Part shown: piece after piece, positions 12,991 through 25,117 of the stretch
Layout: every line of letters begins with the position of its first letter
How positions within the stretch are numbered: position 1 is the first letter of the stretch
The notes under the pieces: model-generated
The model's input: only the letters and a program-made list of their open reading frames with translations
Databases searched by the model: none
Told to the model about the DNA's origin: nothing
Made by a program: the position numbers and the translations under genes
Source of the DNA: Gavia stellata
Lineage: Eukaryota; Chordata; Aves; Gaviiformes; Gaviidae
DNA: 64,000 nt
Direction: 5' to 3'
NCBI RefSeq assembly: GCF_030936135.1
Contig: NC_082594.1
Coordinates: 106,617,020 to 106,681,019, forward strand

Positions 12991-15900
12991 ATCATCAGAT
13001 TTTTATTTATCATAAATTTATTATTATTGATCATAAATTTGGGGGAATTCTTAAATAGGTACTATTAAGGGTATCAGTACATAGTATCTACTGTAAAGTT
13101 GCTAGGTTTGATTTAAGCACAGATGGTAATTTGGGGAACTTAAAGGAAAATTGAAACAATTCATTTTGAGAAATTGTGCAAATCCCATCTTTTTCATTTT
13201 CAGCAGTAGGATATAGAGAGAGAATGCTGTATTTGTGCCTTATTTATACAGTTTCTGTTGAATGGAAGTTTCTGGCTTTGAAAATGCTTCTGTGTTACAG
13301 TATTTGCTCTCATTGCCTCAACTCAAGTGTATTTTCAGTTGGCGGAAAATATTTTTACCTTGCTCATCCCCTCCATGGAAAATTTCAGCTTATTTTAAAA
13401 CAAAAATTCAAAAAGAATTTTCAAACCTTTTTTGAAGAAGAGTTGGAATTTTCAGTGAAAATCAATTATTTCCCATTAAAGCATTTTTGTTAGACAAAAA
13501 ATCAACCCCATGGTGCTAAATAATATCAGTTAAAAGTTTGCCATGACTTGACCATGATAAGATATATAAACTGATAAGTGAAGGGCAATTTCTCATTCAA
13601 CAGACAACATAGAAATATTCCTTTTAGTTTTGGGGAGGGACATTTATCTTCCTCTTTTTCAGTCATAGAATACCACCTTTCAATATCTTTAGTTCTCTTT
13701 TATTTCTGTTGATTTTGTGATTAAATCAATATCATCTGGAGGACACAAAGCTTTATAACTCTTGCGTTTTCTAAGGTGTAAGAGCTTCCTTATTGCATTC
13801 AGTTTTCTTAACTGGATTGTTGAAGTTCATATTTTCGTAAGTGGCATCCCACACTTTTTTTTTTTCTTACGTTCTGGTATTGGTGAGTTTAATTTATGGG
13901 TTTTAATAGGTGCTTGATATCCTTCTTGGCCATTAGATAGTTGTACTGCCAACATTGGCTTCATCATGAGTGCAACTGATTACATTTCATGGATAAAAAA
14001 TTAAAAGCCATCATTCAATAAATGTTCACTGTTAATGGGATGTGCTGAACAGATATTATAATGATTATAAGGGAGATTAGTAACATCTCAGTATAGTGAT
14101 GCTTCTTTTATAGTTAGAGGAAACAGAACATTTGAAAAAAATACAAGAAGTTAAGCTTCTATCTGGAACAGAAGGTCATTCTGTTCATATAGAGAAATGG
14201 ATAATTGAATAAATGATTTTTCTTGGATTAAAACTTTTGGCTTATAATAATACAGCATTAGCAGAAGTTAGCAATTATGACAAAAATCTCTCCCTTGTCT
14301 TCCTAGGAAAAAAAAAAAAACAACCCCACAATGTGGATTTCTTTTTTTTTTTTTTTTGTTTTGTTAAGTCATTTTATTTCACGTATGTGTTTTATTGATA
14401 GCTGGATGTAATTATCCAACAGTGTCTGAAAGCTACTGTACAGCTACTCTGTTATTTAAGATAATAGTCTGCATATCGCTGATTCTGGTTCCTTTCAATT
14501 TTTGATACCCCTGAATGTAGGGCATGGTCTGAAACCCATTAAAATTATTTGGGGAAGTTAGTTATATAGATATAGGTATGGTTTTTATTACCAAGAAATT
14601 TGATGGAACATGTACTGAAATTTAGAGAATGCTAAGTTTTAATGTAATGAGACCAATCATACTAAAAGTAGAAACTGAAAGAAAAAGGAGGGGTGTCAAA
14701 ACAGAAACTTCCATAAAAATCTCCAAATATTGAAGATGATCCTGTTACAAATATGTTCCTTTCTCTGTATAGCTGTGTAAGAGCAAAAAAATGATATTTG
14801 CATTTTGAGAGCAGAACAAAAGAAAACTGAAAGGACAAATATCTGATTATATTTTAAATTCTCAGGTGCAACATGCTACATATGGCAGAATTCCATAAGC
14901 TAACTCTAGTATACGCTATCCTCCCAAATCCAAACATATTTATTAATTCTACACTGTCTAAATGCCAGATAGATGCTTGAATTGAATAAAGACTGCAATT
15001 TCTACTAATATCAGTAAACCCCCCACATTTACTATAAATCAAGTAATATAATTAAAATATTGTGATATTATGAGTGGAGGGGTTTTTTTAATGACTGTTA
15101 ATAGTGGCTTATTTAGTACACTGAATTTGAGTTATGGTCATTAATATAATCCAATTTTTATCATAATTTTATTTTAATCAATCTTTAGCACTATTTTCTG
15201 CAAAACTAGATTCTTTTTTAAATGAGATTGCATGAAAATATTATGTACCCTTCTCATAACACTAAAAAGATTTTTGCATTGATAGCTCATGTTCTGCTCT
15301 CTGGAGACTTAGTTCAGGAATATAACAATTTGGTATTTTTGAAACTAATACACCAATGAAGAAAAAAATGTGACAAGCAAGGCAGAAAATATTGATTATT
15401 GTAGAAATTCAGTCTGAAAACGATGTACTATAATATTGGTATTTAATGGCTTTAGAAGCATTAAAAAATGCTTCAAAGCCAAAAATGAGGTGCTCTGAGA
15501 GTTTCTTATGAAATCACATGTTCAAATTAGAATTAATGAACAAAAATTAATTAGAAGTTCAAATTATCTTATTTCAGTAAACTTTCAAAATTGCATTTTC
15601 TATAGCAATGGATTGCTAGAACTTAATGCACAAGGATCATTCTTTCTTGGAGGGAAAGTGTCTGTCTTTAGATGTACTCCTTACAGAAGCATGATCAGAT
15701 TTATGTCTTTCTAACTGTAGCTTCAGGTGACAATTAAAAAAAAAAATTCTTAAAGAATATTAGGATTGCAAAGTGAAGCAATTGAATATTAGTAATAAAA
15801 ATAAATCACCCCCTCATACATATCCATAATGACACATGCTGCAATTACACTCTCACATCCTTCATTTTCCACAGGAATCCCAAGCTACGGCAGCCCATGC

Positions 15901-18900
15901 TCATTACAGCTCCCTTCACTCCAGCCCACTGAGATGAGAAACAAGGATAACCACTGCAGACATGAGCGAGCTGGTGTCCAGCCAGCACAGATCGGAATAT
16001 GTAGTGAGTTCTCACTAGCCGTCTCCAATGTTAGTGTAGTTAGAGCCTGAGGTTGTTTACAATGCAAGTGTAGAAATATGGACTGATTCTTCCATGTGAA
16101 TGGCAGACAGAACAAACTAGTCAAAGTCCTTCTGAGCACCAGCAATCATTCATGTTCAGTGGCTTTGTGAAGATGGCAGATGTGCAGTTGTATAGTAAAC
16201 GCTGATAAATATCTAATGATATAATGAAACTTGAAACTCTTTCTGTGAACACATATCAATGTAAATCTAGTCATGTATGAATTTAGATATCTTTTAGCAG
16301 AAATGAAAAAGGCAAGCCTCTAGGAGCACTCAACATTATTACTTGCAAAGTTCAAATATCATTGACAAAGTATGGACGGTCTCACAGTTTCCAATCATGT
16401 GTGTAAGATCTATTTATTGATTGATATGAACAAAGCAATGCATTTTTTCTAATCTTGTTTTGAAAAGAATGAAAATATTGTCTGAAAATTTAAAAAAAAA
16501 AATCAATGTCTTAGACGTCTGAAAATGAAAACAACAGCTGAAATGCTTTATGTTTTGTGTACTTGTAATCACCTGAAAACAAGAGCTTGTAATGGAAAGT
16601 GTCAAATAATCTTAACTGCCTTTAAAGCATTATTATTTAACTGCCTACAAAACTCTATTATATTTTGGGAGAACACATAGCTCCTTTTAGAAGCAGCATT
16701 GGTTTGGAACACTGAAAAAGTAAGAATGAACATTTAAATGATGTGAATATAATTGTATTATTAATCTCCTTTATTGTATATCATGTATGGATATGTATAT
16801 ATGGATCCTTGTAGCATTATTCAAAGCTCTTCTACAACCCCCAGATAACAAATATGCAGGAGATACAAAGCCGACTTTTGACAACCTCCACAGCCTCAAG
16901 TTATCAGCCGCTTACCATCTACTTTCAGGCAGGACCAAGAAAACCCCACTCTCCATCAAATGTTTGCTTGTTCAGTAGGAAAAGAAGGTAACTGAACAGA
17001 CAGAAGTAAGAATGAAAAATCTACTATACAAAGAGAAAAGGTGGCTATCAAAACAATTTTTGAAAGATTGCATTACACGCCTTGTGGTGTACCGCCAAAG
17101 AATAGTGGTTTACACAGAAGTCTACTACCAAGAAAGAGAAAGGAAACTCAAAATTAGAGCTACTGGACAAGAATGGACACTCTTGGCAAGTTGCCTTGGC
17201 ATCTGAAAATGTGAGTAGCAACAGATTTTGAGTGGGAGCTTACCAGACTCTCCTAAGTGAGAGACAAATCCAGTTACTCAGTACCCTAATAAGGTAGAGG
17301 GAAATCACTGGAGAGGGAGTCTTGTTGAAATGTTCTTTAATACAAAAAGTCTCATCAGCATGGGATGGTCTGCATTGCATATGCTATTTATTAGATAGGA
17401 CTTGATAATATCACAGTCTATCTTTTGTGGATTAATTAACTAATTTCTTAGAATATGGCCAAACTTTAATTTTGTTGAGTTGCTGTAAGTTGTAAGAAAT
17501 TTCCTAATCATACTGGTTTTTAACCAGGTCAATTACATATTTTATTCATGAGGCATCATATTAGTTAATAGTAATTATTTCAAATTAATGCTAACAATTC
17601 CATTTTTCCATAGCTAAACATATTTTTATGGCCATGAATACGCACCAGTGTTATTTTCTGCTGACAATTTCAATACTAATCGGTCCCGTATATTAAAAAC
17701 TGATTTACTCCTAAGTGCTGAAATACACCAGTTAATGCACTGTGCACAAATACTTAGAAAATAATTTGTTGAAAGCCAAGTGACATCTATTCAAGAGTTT
17801 TATATTCATCTTTGCAGTTTTTTATCATATATATCTATATTGACATGTACACATACATTTAAAACTTAGGCAACATATCATTTTTATTACGAATATGAAG
17901 AGGACATTCTTATATAATACTCAAGTAGAATTAAAAATAAACTTTGTAAGTTGTGCAGTAACCTCAGGAAACTAAGTATAGCACATTTTTTCTGCACTGA
18001 AAATCTAAACTTTAGAAAAAAAATATGACTTCTATAAAGAGCAGGAACTAGTATGTTTTCCTTTCTTATCCAGAATTCCTATGAATGTCAATAGGAATAA
18101 AAAAAGGTTAAAAGATTAGACAATAAGGGTGATTGAAATAGAATGCAGCTGAACATATTACTGTGGTGTTACTACTTGGCACAAAGTAGCTTGCACTTCT
18201 TCAAGCTTTTTTGTAACATCAAATTACTACAAAATAATTTTGCATTTAACTTACAAATACTCAAGCTGATGTGCTAACAAAGACTCTGTAATCAGTTGTT
18301 GCAATGCAATCCTGAATAGCATAAATTTGACAAACACAGCAATGAATGCTTTTGGGTTTTTCTGATCGTACCAGTAGTGCAATTCTGCTATGTTCCTGGT
18401 ACATTGTTGCTTTACTGGTTTGGAGTTTTCCTCTGAAAGGCATACCAGTGTAGTGGAAGCTGAAATAATTTATTATAGTACCTTTGCTTTGGTATACTGT
18501 TGAAGATATACACTGGCTACTGCAATACTGCAGGCTGTCCTGTGTCTTGCCTGAATAGTGCCACTCTCTACACAGTCCACAGTGAACACAGGCTGTGAAG
18601 GGGTGAGAGCCACCCCAAAGCACTGCCCAGATACATGAGTCCACAACTAACTAGATCTACCCAACTCTGACTAGATCCATTTGGTATTAGCTAGAAAAAG
18701 AAGCAACAACAAACGCTATGTAACCACTGTTAGCTTCACATTTCTGCAGCGTATTTGGGGTGGGAGAGCGCACAGTGACAGGGTAACAACTGCTAATTTG
18801 CCTTAGATATAGAAAAAGTCATGAGACCCCAGAGCTTCTAGCTTGTATATGTGGGACAGTGGTGCCATGTGGTCTGTACCAGCTTGGCAGACCTCAGCAT

Positions 18901-21488
18901 GTTGGATTGGGCAGGACATGAGCAGCTCAAAGAGCCTGTTGACATTAAAACTTCAAGGACATCAGGCCCATGAGCCAGAGTAGCTTGCTTGGCACATTTT
19001 TCTTGAGAGGCCAAATGGACCTAGATCCTGAGTGCCTTTTTCACTGCTTGAGTTTCTGAGAAGCACAGAATAATTGTTTGGTATCTTATTGCCTAATGTA
19101 TTAAATATTTGCTTTTATTCTGATGATTCTGCTTCAAATTTTATGTTGCATTATAGCAGAAATTTTCACCATTTGAAAATAACTAAATTTGTGCAGGTCT
19201 AAGCAGCTTACACATGAAAATTGTCCTACCAATATTGGTATTAGCTGATAAGTCAGAACCACTCATCTATTAGTTTAATATTCTCTCTAAATTAAACCCA
19301 GTTTAATTATCCACCATTTCTCAAGTTTTCTGCCTTTGTTGACAAACCCAGGTAGTTCAGATTCAAGTTGTGGAGTTAGGACCTAGGTTCAGGGCCTCTG
19401 GCATCACTACCTCACTCTCCATGTAAGCAATAGCCTCAAACTATCGCTTTCCGTTACTTCCACTGTCCAGCCAGAAAGCACAGACCATCTTGTGTACGAA
19501 GAAAGAATCATTTGAGGTACTCACGAGCTGTCCTCACCTCATCTGAAACCAGGAAAAGCTTGATCCTGATAGCAGGACTACCCAGATGTTGCCAATACAG
19601 AATCCTCAATGTCTTCCATAGATATCTTTGTTCAGCCAGTTGACATATACAGGAGCCATGTAATAGCTATTTAGGAGTATACTCTGTGCAGAGACATCAT
19701 CTTCACAGGCAATTGATGATCTTGATGCCTACTGCTAGCAGATAGGATTGTCTGTCTGAGAAAGGACTGGAGAATATCCTGATTGGTGGCTTCTCTAACA
19801 TGTCTGTGAAGCAGCCCTTGTCTCTCCTCAGTGTGTCACTTGGGTGAAACTGCAGTCCTGAATGTCCCTCCTGATTTCTTCCTCTACAGTCCTATTTCCT
19901 CTCTCTTGCAGGAGACATTTAGCGCTTGCCCCTGTCTGCATGACCATGATCCTGCTTGTTTTACCTTTTGCCTTAGTTATCATCACACTGGATAGACCCC
20001 CTGAGCTCCCTGGACAAATTCATGGTCTATTAAATTGTTTTTTTCTCCCTAATCTTGACTGAACACAACCTAGGGTTCTTCTTCAGGAACTGAAGAAGAA
20101 TTATTCCTGACTTTAGAATCTCCTTAGATTCTGACAAATGTTTATGTTCAGTTGAGACCCACTGAACCAGTACCTCAGCATGAGAGCAGGCCAGTGGATG
20201 TATGCAAGAAAGACTCCATGGTCCCCAACAACTTTTCTGTGCAGCTTAAATTTTTTTTTTTTTGTTGCTGCTGTTTGGTTGTTTGGGGGTTTTTTTATTG
20301 ACACTGTTTTTCACATAGACCCAAACTCTCTAAGCAGTTTATCAGGCTTTGGACTACCTCATCTGTGCAGTACTCCAAGAATCACATGGTGGCAGAATCA
20401 AGCCTACAAACTCTTATAAAAAGATCAATACAAGATTTCTTATTTCCATAGATTGATTGATGCCTTTAGTCCTAGTTTGCATCTGCTTGACTCCTGTCTT
20501 ACCTATTTAGATTATTCTGGACTGTTATTAGCTGTGTGACTTCATGTATTTGTGCCTCAAACAAAAAGTACACAGTAGTCTCTGAGGCCAGTATACATTG
20601 CTGTCAAAGAAATAATTGATAGTGACAGTCCAGAAAAAACAAAATTATCCATCCTTTGTTGATACAGAAAAATATTAACATATCTTTTATATCATGAGAC
20701 ACTGGGAGCCAGGAATACAAGGAAATGCTTTGTTTTAAAGTCATTTAAATAGGCAAATAATTAAAAGTGGAAAAAAATATATTTTAATATACATAAATAT
20801 CTGACAGATACACTGATAGTCCCTGTTTGAAAAGTTGGTCTTTGCATTTCTGTATGTGTTGATCTCGTTCTGAAATTGTTACTCCCTTCAGTTAATACTC
20901 CTGTTTACCATGGCCTCTTTGTTATGCCAACGGCAAATCACCATGAACATCAGACAAAATTTTTACATTCTGCCACAGCAAGATTAGAAATAAAAAAATA
21001 CAACACTTTGTGTGTTCTTTTTTTTGTGGTATGTTGCATCTTTTATCTTGATATAAAAAAGGAATGAGGTTTATAGTGTTTCAGTATTTGCAATAAATTC
21101 TTTGTAGTTATGAAATACCTTAGGTGTGCCCGAGCATAAAACGAACCTTAAAAACCATTTATAGTAATTCTGTACATATCACCCCTTAAACATAAACTAC
21201 CTGGGGATTGTTTCAGCTTGCACATCAAGCTCATCTATACTCTCTGCACTACAGATTGGAAATTTTGCATTCAAATAACTTTCTTGCTTCCTTGATTTAT
21301 ATTGCTTAATTTCTCCTAATGGAATAACCCTTTGATTCCAGATTCCTTGTTGATGAACTTTACTTTAATGTAAGTAATCCTTGACATATTTATTATTTGG
21401 AACCATTAAAGACAATTAGCCCTTCCTTTGAGATTCAAAAGATATTTGGTTTTCATTCTTTTTCCAAAGATTTTTAGACAAGAAAAGG
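12991..21488. other. Unassigned AT-rich non-coding DNA
   Basis: No gene or clear transposon. A poly(A) run and a poly(T) run lie close together at about 14,308-14,357. The stretches 18,720-19,060 and 19,330-20,060 are a little more GC-balanced, but their open frames stay short and match no domain I know. I see no splice-site-bounded exon with a credible protein. Confidence 0.55.
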
Positions 21489-21570
21489 AATATATATAAT
21501 TATACATATATGTATGTATTTATAGACACAGTATATATAATATGCTACATATACAGGTATATACAATATA
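21489..21570. repeat. Degenerate TA/CATA microsatellite
   Basis: A run of TATA, CATA and TGTA steps with few interruptions, for example TATATATAATTATACATATA. It lies directly upstream of the retroviral internal sequence, where a 5' LTR would be expected, and may mark the place where the provirus was truncated. Confidence 0.7.
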
Positions 21571-21608
21571 AACTGTATGACTAGATATTAATTGGTGTAG
21601 TCAGCAGG

Positions 21609-21812
21609 ATGGCAAATAGTGTCACTGATTATTTATGGAAGCATGGAATAAGTCCGAGTCCCAGATTCCCAGAAGAATGGGCTCATGATAATTGGCATGA
21701 TGGGGAAGCCGTGGAAAACCAGCTAAAGTTGTCCAGGAGGCATATCAAGGATGGAAAAGGGAAAGGAATTATTTGCAAAATGCTAGGTGCTTGTTTAGAA
21801 GCTGCTTATTGA
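21609..21812 (+). pseudogene. Gag-region fragment of the provirus, 67 codons
   Basis: The frame begins MANSVTDYLWKHGI and ends at TGA; in-frame sequence past the stop is lysine- and arginine-rich, as in the end of a matrix-like segment. It sits where gag should start, about 400 bases before the protease. No major homology region or CCHC knuckle follows, so capsid and nucleocapsid appear to be deleted. I assign it to gag by position only. Confidence 0.45.
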
Positions 21813-22014
21813 GATAGGAAGAATAACAATAAAAGGGAGCACGACCTAAAAGAAGAAATAGAAGGCAGAAAACCAGCTAAATTAATACTGTCTGATACAG
21901 TTCAATACGAATTAAACAGCTGCAAAAGCAGTTACAGCAAGAAAAGGAGAAAACACAGAAGTTGGAAGAAAAGAACTAGATGATCCTCATGCAGACCCCA
22001 CATCCCCCTAACTC

Positions 22015-22341
22015 ATGCAAATTAGGAAACTAACAGTGTCCCCAGAGGATTGGGATGGAGATATTTGGGTTGATCCTGGTGGCTATAATGAGGGAAATGA
22101 TGACCCCTTGGTCCCCTCAGATGCCTCTGAATATGAGGCTAGACCCATCATTAAAACAGAATACATTCTGATTCCAGTTGGCCCTCAAAAACAACTGGTA
22201 AAATTTCTAATAGATACGGGAGCACAATTTTCAATACTGACACATCAGGATGCCAAGAAGCTGGGTACTCGACCTGGACGCCAGAGAGTTAAAGTCACGG
22301 AGCAAGTCACAATGGAGCAAGTTTTATTTGCCAAATCGTGA
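22015..22341 (+). pseudogene. Retroviral aspartic protease remnant
   Basis: A 108-codon frame. Residues 1-50 are acidic and proline-containing (WDGDIWVDPGG, then RPIIKTEY), like a gag-pro linker. Residues 64-75 read FLIDTGAQFSIL, the active-site loop of a retroviral aspartic protease, with DTGA at 22,213-22,224. The flap and the second conserved Gly region are not seen before the stop, so the domain is cut short. Retroviral proteases are about 100-130 residues and act as dimers to process Gag-Pol. Sequence from 22,342 to 22,660 continues as eroded pol-region DNA in shifting frames. Confidence 0.75.
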
Positions 22342-22659
22342 AAGTTAATTCATGGCTTCCCAGTGAGAAGAGCGTGTCATCCACTCGCTTTGCAGCTAAA
22401 AAGCACAATGAAAATATTTTGGTTTTCAATGTTTTGACTGGACAAAACTGGAGCTTGCCAGACCGCAGCGTGTGGTTCTTCAGTACAAGTACCGACCCCA
22501 ACCTTGGTAGAAATTGGGAGACTACAGTGTGTGTACACCACGTAGCCCCTGCGCTCCCTGATTCAAAATTACCAATGTACTGTAGTATCCAATTCCTGCT
22601 GCAGAACAAAATGGAATTTCTGATGGAATAGCAGACTTGGAAAAAAGACACATTATTTC

Positions 22660-23108
22660 CAGAACCCACTCTCCATATAATTCACCCATCTGGCCAGTAC
22701 GAAAGCTGGATGTGAGATGGCATCTGACAATCGATTAGCGACGCCTAAAAGTCAACACAGCTCCGTTAACGGCTGCAGTGCCCAATATTGCAACTTTAAC
22801 AGCCACACTACGGGCAGCCGCACGTCCATGGATGGCAGCGCTAGATGTCAGACATATGTTCTTTATGGTTCCCTTGCAGGAGGAAGATAAAGAGAAATTT
22901 GCTTTTACTTGGGAGGGAGTACAATATACCTTTAACAGACTCACACAGGGATATAAATATTCACCTTACGCTGTGCTTGCTGAACTTTTACAGTCTCACT
23001 CCCTCAAGACGTGAAACTGTACAAACGTATAGATGATACTCTAACTGGAGGGACCTCCCCTGAGAAGGTAGGGGAAGTGGCAGCAGCAGTGTGGCAAGCA
23101 CTATATAA
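22660..23108 (+). pseudogene. Reverse transcriptase remnant with altered YxDD box
   Basis: Just before 22,700 the translated sequence shows NSPIWPV, a usual entry motif of retroviral RT. The frame 22,778-23,014 carries motif A as LDVRHMFF (catalytic Asp codon at 22,844-22,846) and motif B as QGYKYSP. A frameshift follows. In the shifted frame the catalytic box reads RIDD at 23,026-23,037, where Y-x-D-D is expected. There is also a stop codon near 22,738. RT would copy viral RNA to DNA; this copy is inactive. The WEGVQYTFNRL segment suggests an ERVL-like pol. Confidence 0.8.
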
Positions 23109-23616
23109 ATGGAAGTCAAAGTTCCACCTGAAAAATATCAGGGACCAGGTAGTGATGTAAAATTTTTAGGTACTTGGTGGATTGCAGGTAGTGAAGCAAT
23201 TCCACTGGACACCCTAAGTAAAACAGAACAATTGCAGATGACCCAATCTATGAAAGAATTGCAACAGCTTATGGATGCTTTAGAGTACTGGAGGAAACAC
23301 TTACCTGGATTTTCTATCATTGCTCATCCACTGTACTCTTTTACGAAAGGGAGAACTGTGGAAATGGAACCCAGAATATGAAGAGGCAGTCAAAACTATA
23401 ATACAGGAATTAAAGACATATCAGCCACTGGGACCAGTACAACCCCACAACCCTATTATAGCAGAATGGGGTTTTGCAGAACATGGTACTTATTGCAATC
23501 TATTCCAGACTGGGCCAAGCAGGCCAAAAAGGCCTTTAATGTTTAACTCGACTTCATTTAAAGAAACAGAACAGAGATATTCTGAGTGGGAAAAGGGACT
23601 TTTGTCTTTAGTCTGA
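23109..23616 (+). pseudogene. Pol thumb/connection segment remnant
   Basis: The frame 23,109-23,381 includes KFLGTWW and then YWRKHLPGFSIIAHPLY, the connection motif found after the RT palm in retroviruses and LTR retrotransposons. A frameshift moves the reading to 23,320-23,616, which includes FKETEQRYSEWEKGLLSL. The RNase H active-site pattern and an integrase with HHCC and DDE motifs are not visible after this. The next recognisable retroviral part begins about 60 bases on, so the 3' part of pol is likely deleted. Confidence 0.75.
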
Positions 23617-23679
23617 GCAGTTAAACAAGTTGAGCCACTAACGGGTAACCCATCTAGAAAAACCCTGCCAAGACTTGCA

Positions 23680-24919
23680 TTGTTTTCCCTTTCCAGGAAT
23701 GATACTGGCAATGATATCAGCACAGCTCCCCTGGAGACTGGGTCAACCATCAGAGAATTGCTTATCCTTTTTGCAGGAGCAATCATCATCAGCATGGACC
23801 AAATTTGGCTTATACGCCAACAAGCCCGACACATGGAGTGGAGACCCTCACTTCCTTTATTTGTGCTAATTAATATGGTAACTATAGTATATTTTGCACC
23901 ATACGTGTTTCTCAGTTGTGGGTGCAATCTACTGTAACACCAACTATAAGGGAAGGCAATGAGGGCACCATGCCCACTGAGATTCGAAAGGTAATTTGGG
24001 ATAATGCAACTCAATTTGAAAAGGATTCCAATCCTGGTGGCGTCTAGTTAATTCCATTTATGACCTCACCAACAGTAAAGCCACAGCTTTTGTTTTGACA
24101 ATATGCAATGTTTCAGTATACACCATATACTCAATCATTGCACTGGGATTAAATCACAATAGAACTGTCCTCTGTCCATTGGAATATAGAATATAGGCCC
24201 AACAAAATGGGAGCAAATAGCAAACTATTTATATTGATGCATGTGTTGTACAGGAACAACAAGGATTTATTTGTGAAAGTAAAATCATTAAGGCCCAAGA
24301 CATTTGTCTTGACACTGAAAAAAATGTTTGTCATTTTGAAATACCTCCTGATGAAACCCCTGAAACTGTACTTGTCTATGTTGGAAATGGATGTATTTGT
24401 ATGAGAACCCTTTGTGATGCTATATTTATAGACAACACTACTGTAGAGACAAATAATCACTCAAATATCTGTATTTGTAATTTTACCAAAATCATGGGAT
24501 GCGACTTTAATTATTCAGTTCCTGTCACAACCCACCAATTGCTACAATCTAACTATATATTGTATCAAGATTTATTGCCTACCCTTATTTGAATGAATCT
24601 CACGTTGGTAAGAAAACTGTTGCAACATGATGATCTGAGTCAATTGCTAAAACGAATTTGGAACAACGGACAAAGAACCCTGGTTACCATCCATCATGAT
24701 GCAGAGAAGATACACCATGTCCTAGAAAGAGTGAAGAAAGATGGAGAACATCACTGGTGGGAAACTCTTTTTGGACGGTCACCAACAGCAACTGGAATTT
24801 TGAATTTTATGCTGTATCCAATTGTAATTTTGTTGTTATTGACCTTATTATGTTTATTGCTTATAGTAATTCTTTATATCGAAGTTTGGCAAAAATTGAA
24901 ACAAATTACATCAATCTAG
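23680..24919 (+). pseudogene. Envelope gene remnant with C-terminal membrane anchor
   Basis: The frame 23,680-23,937 has two hydrophobic runs (LLILFAGAIIISM and PLFVLINMVTIVYFAPYVF) that could be an Env leader. From 23,940 to about 24,220 the reading is broken. From about 24,220 to 24,919 one frame continues with a single TGA at 24,590-24,592. It holds several cysteines (NGCICMRTLC, ICICNFTKIMGC) and N-x-S/T sites. The end reads HHWWETLFGRSPTATG, then a hydrophobic stretch (about 24,800-24,878) and a short basic tail, the layout of an Env TM subunit. No CX6CC motif is evident. Env mediates receptor binding and fusion in live viruses; this copy is short and interrupted. The early part could be other sequence. 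Confidence 0.65.
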
Positions 24920-25104
24920 CATGTAAAACATATACAATCAACTGATTCCGTATGTGAAATGGTATATAACTACACTTAAACCAAACAGCTTATCAAATAA
25001 TTGGACTTTTACCACTGATCTGCAATATGCCACATATTTATGACATAAAGGCAAGAGGTAACCATACTACCTCTCTCTGAGTCGATAAAGTGGATTGACT
25101 GTAG

Positions 25105-25117
25105 TCAGGGGGTGGGG
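25105..25117 (+). other. Polypurine tract before the 3' LTR
   Basis: TCAGGGGGTGGGG lies directly before TGTGACAGG, the proposed LTR start. A purine run abutting the 3' LTR primes plus-strand DNA synthesis in retroviruses. One T interrupts the run. Its place after env and before a TG start supports the LTR call. Confidence 0.55.

Noticed and set aside
14308..14357. Adjacent poly(A) and poly(T) runs, as in retrogene tails
   Set aside because: No coding or processed-transcript sequence lies beside them and no target duplication is seen.
18261..18644. 127-codon frame, - strand
   Set aside because: No recognised domain, random composition and no supporting signals.
19862..20062. 66-codon hydrophobic frame, + strand
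   Set aside because: No domain or signal-peptide design, and no splice or promoter context; fits chance.
22307..22669. 120-codon frame on the - strand
   Set aside because: It lies antisense to provirus pol sequence and is a shadow frame.
23490..24014. 174-codon frame on the - strand
   Set aside because: Antisense to the pol/env junction of the provirus; no domain.
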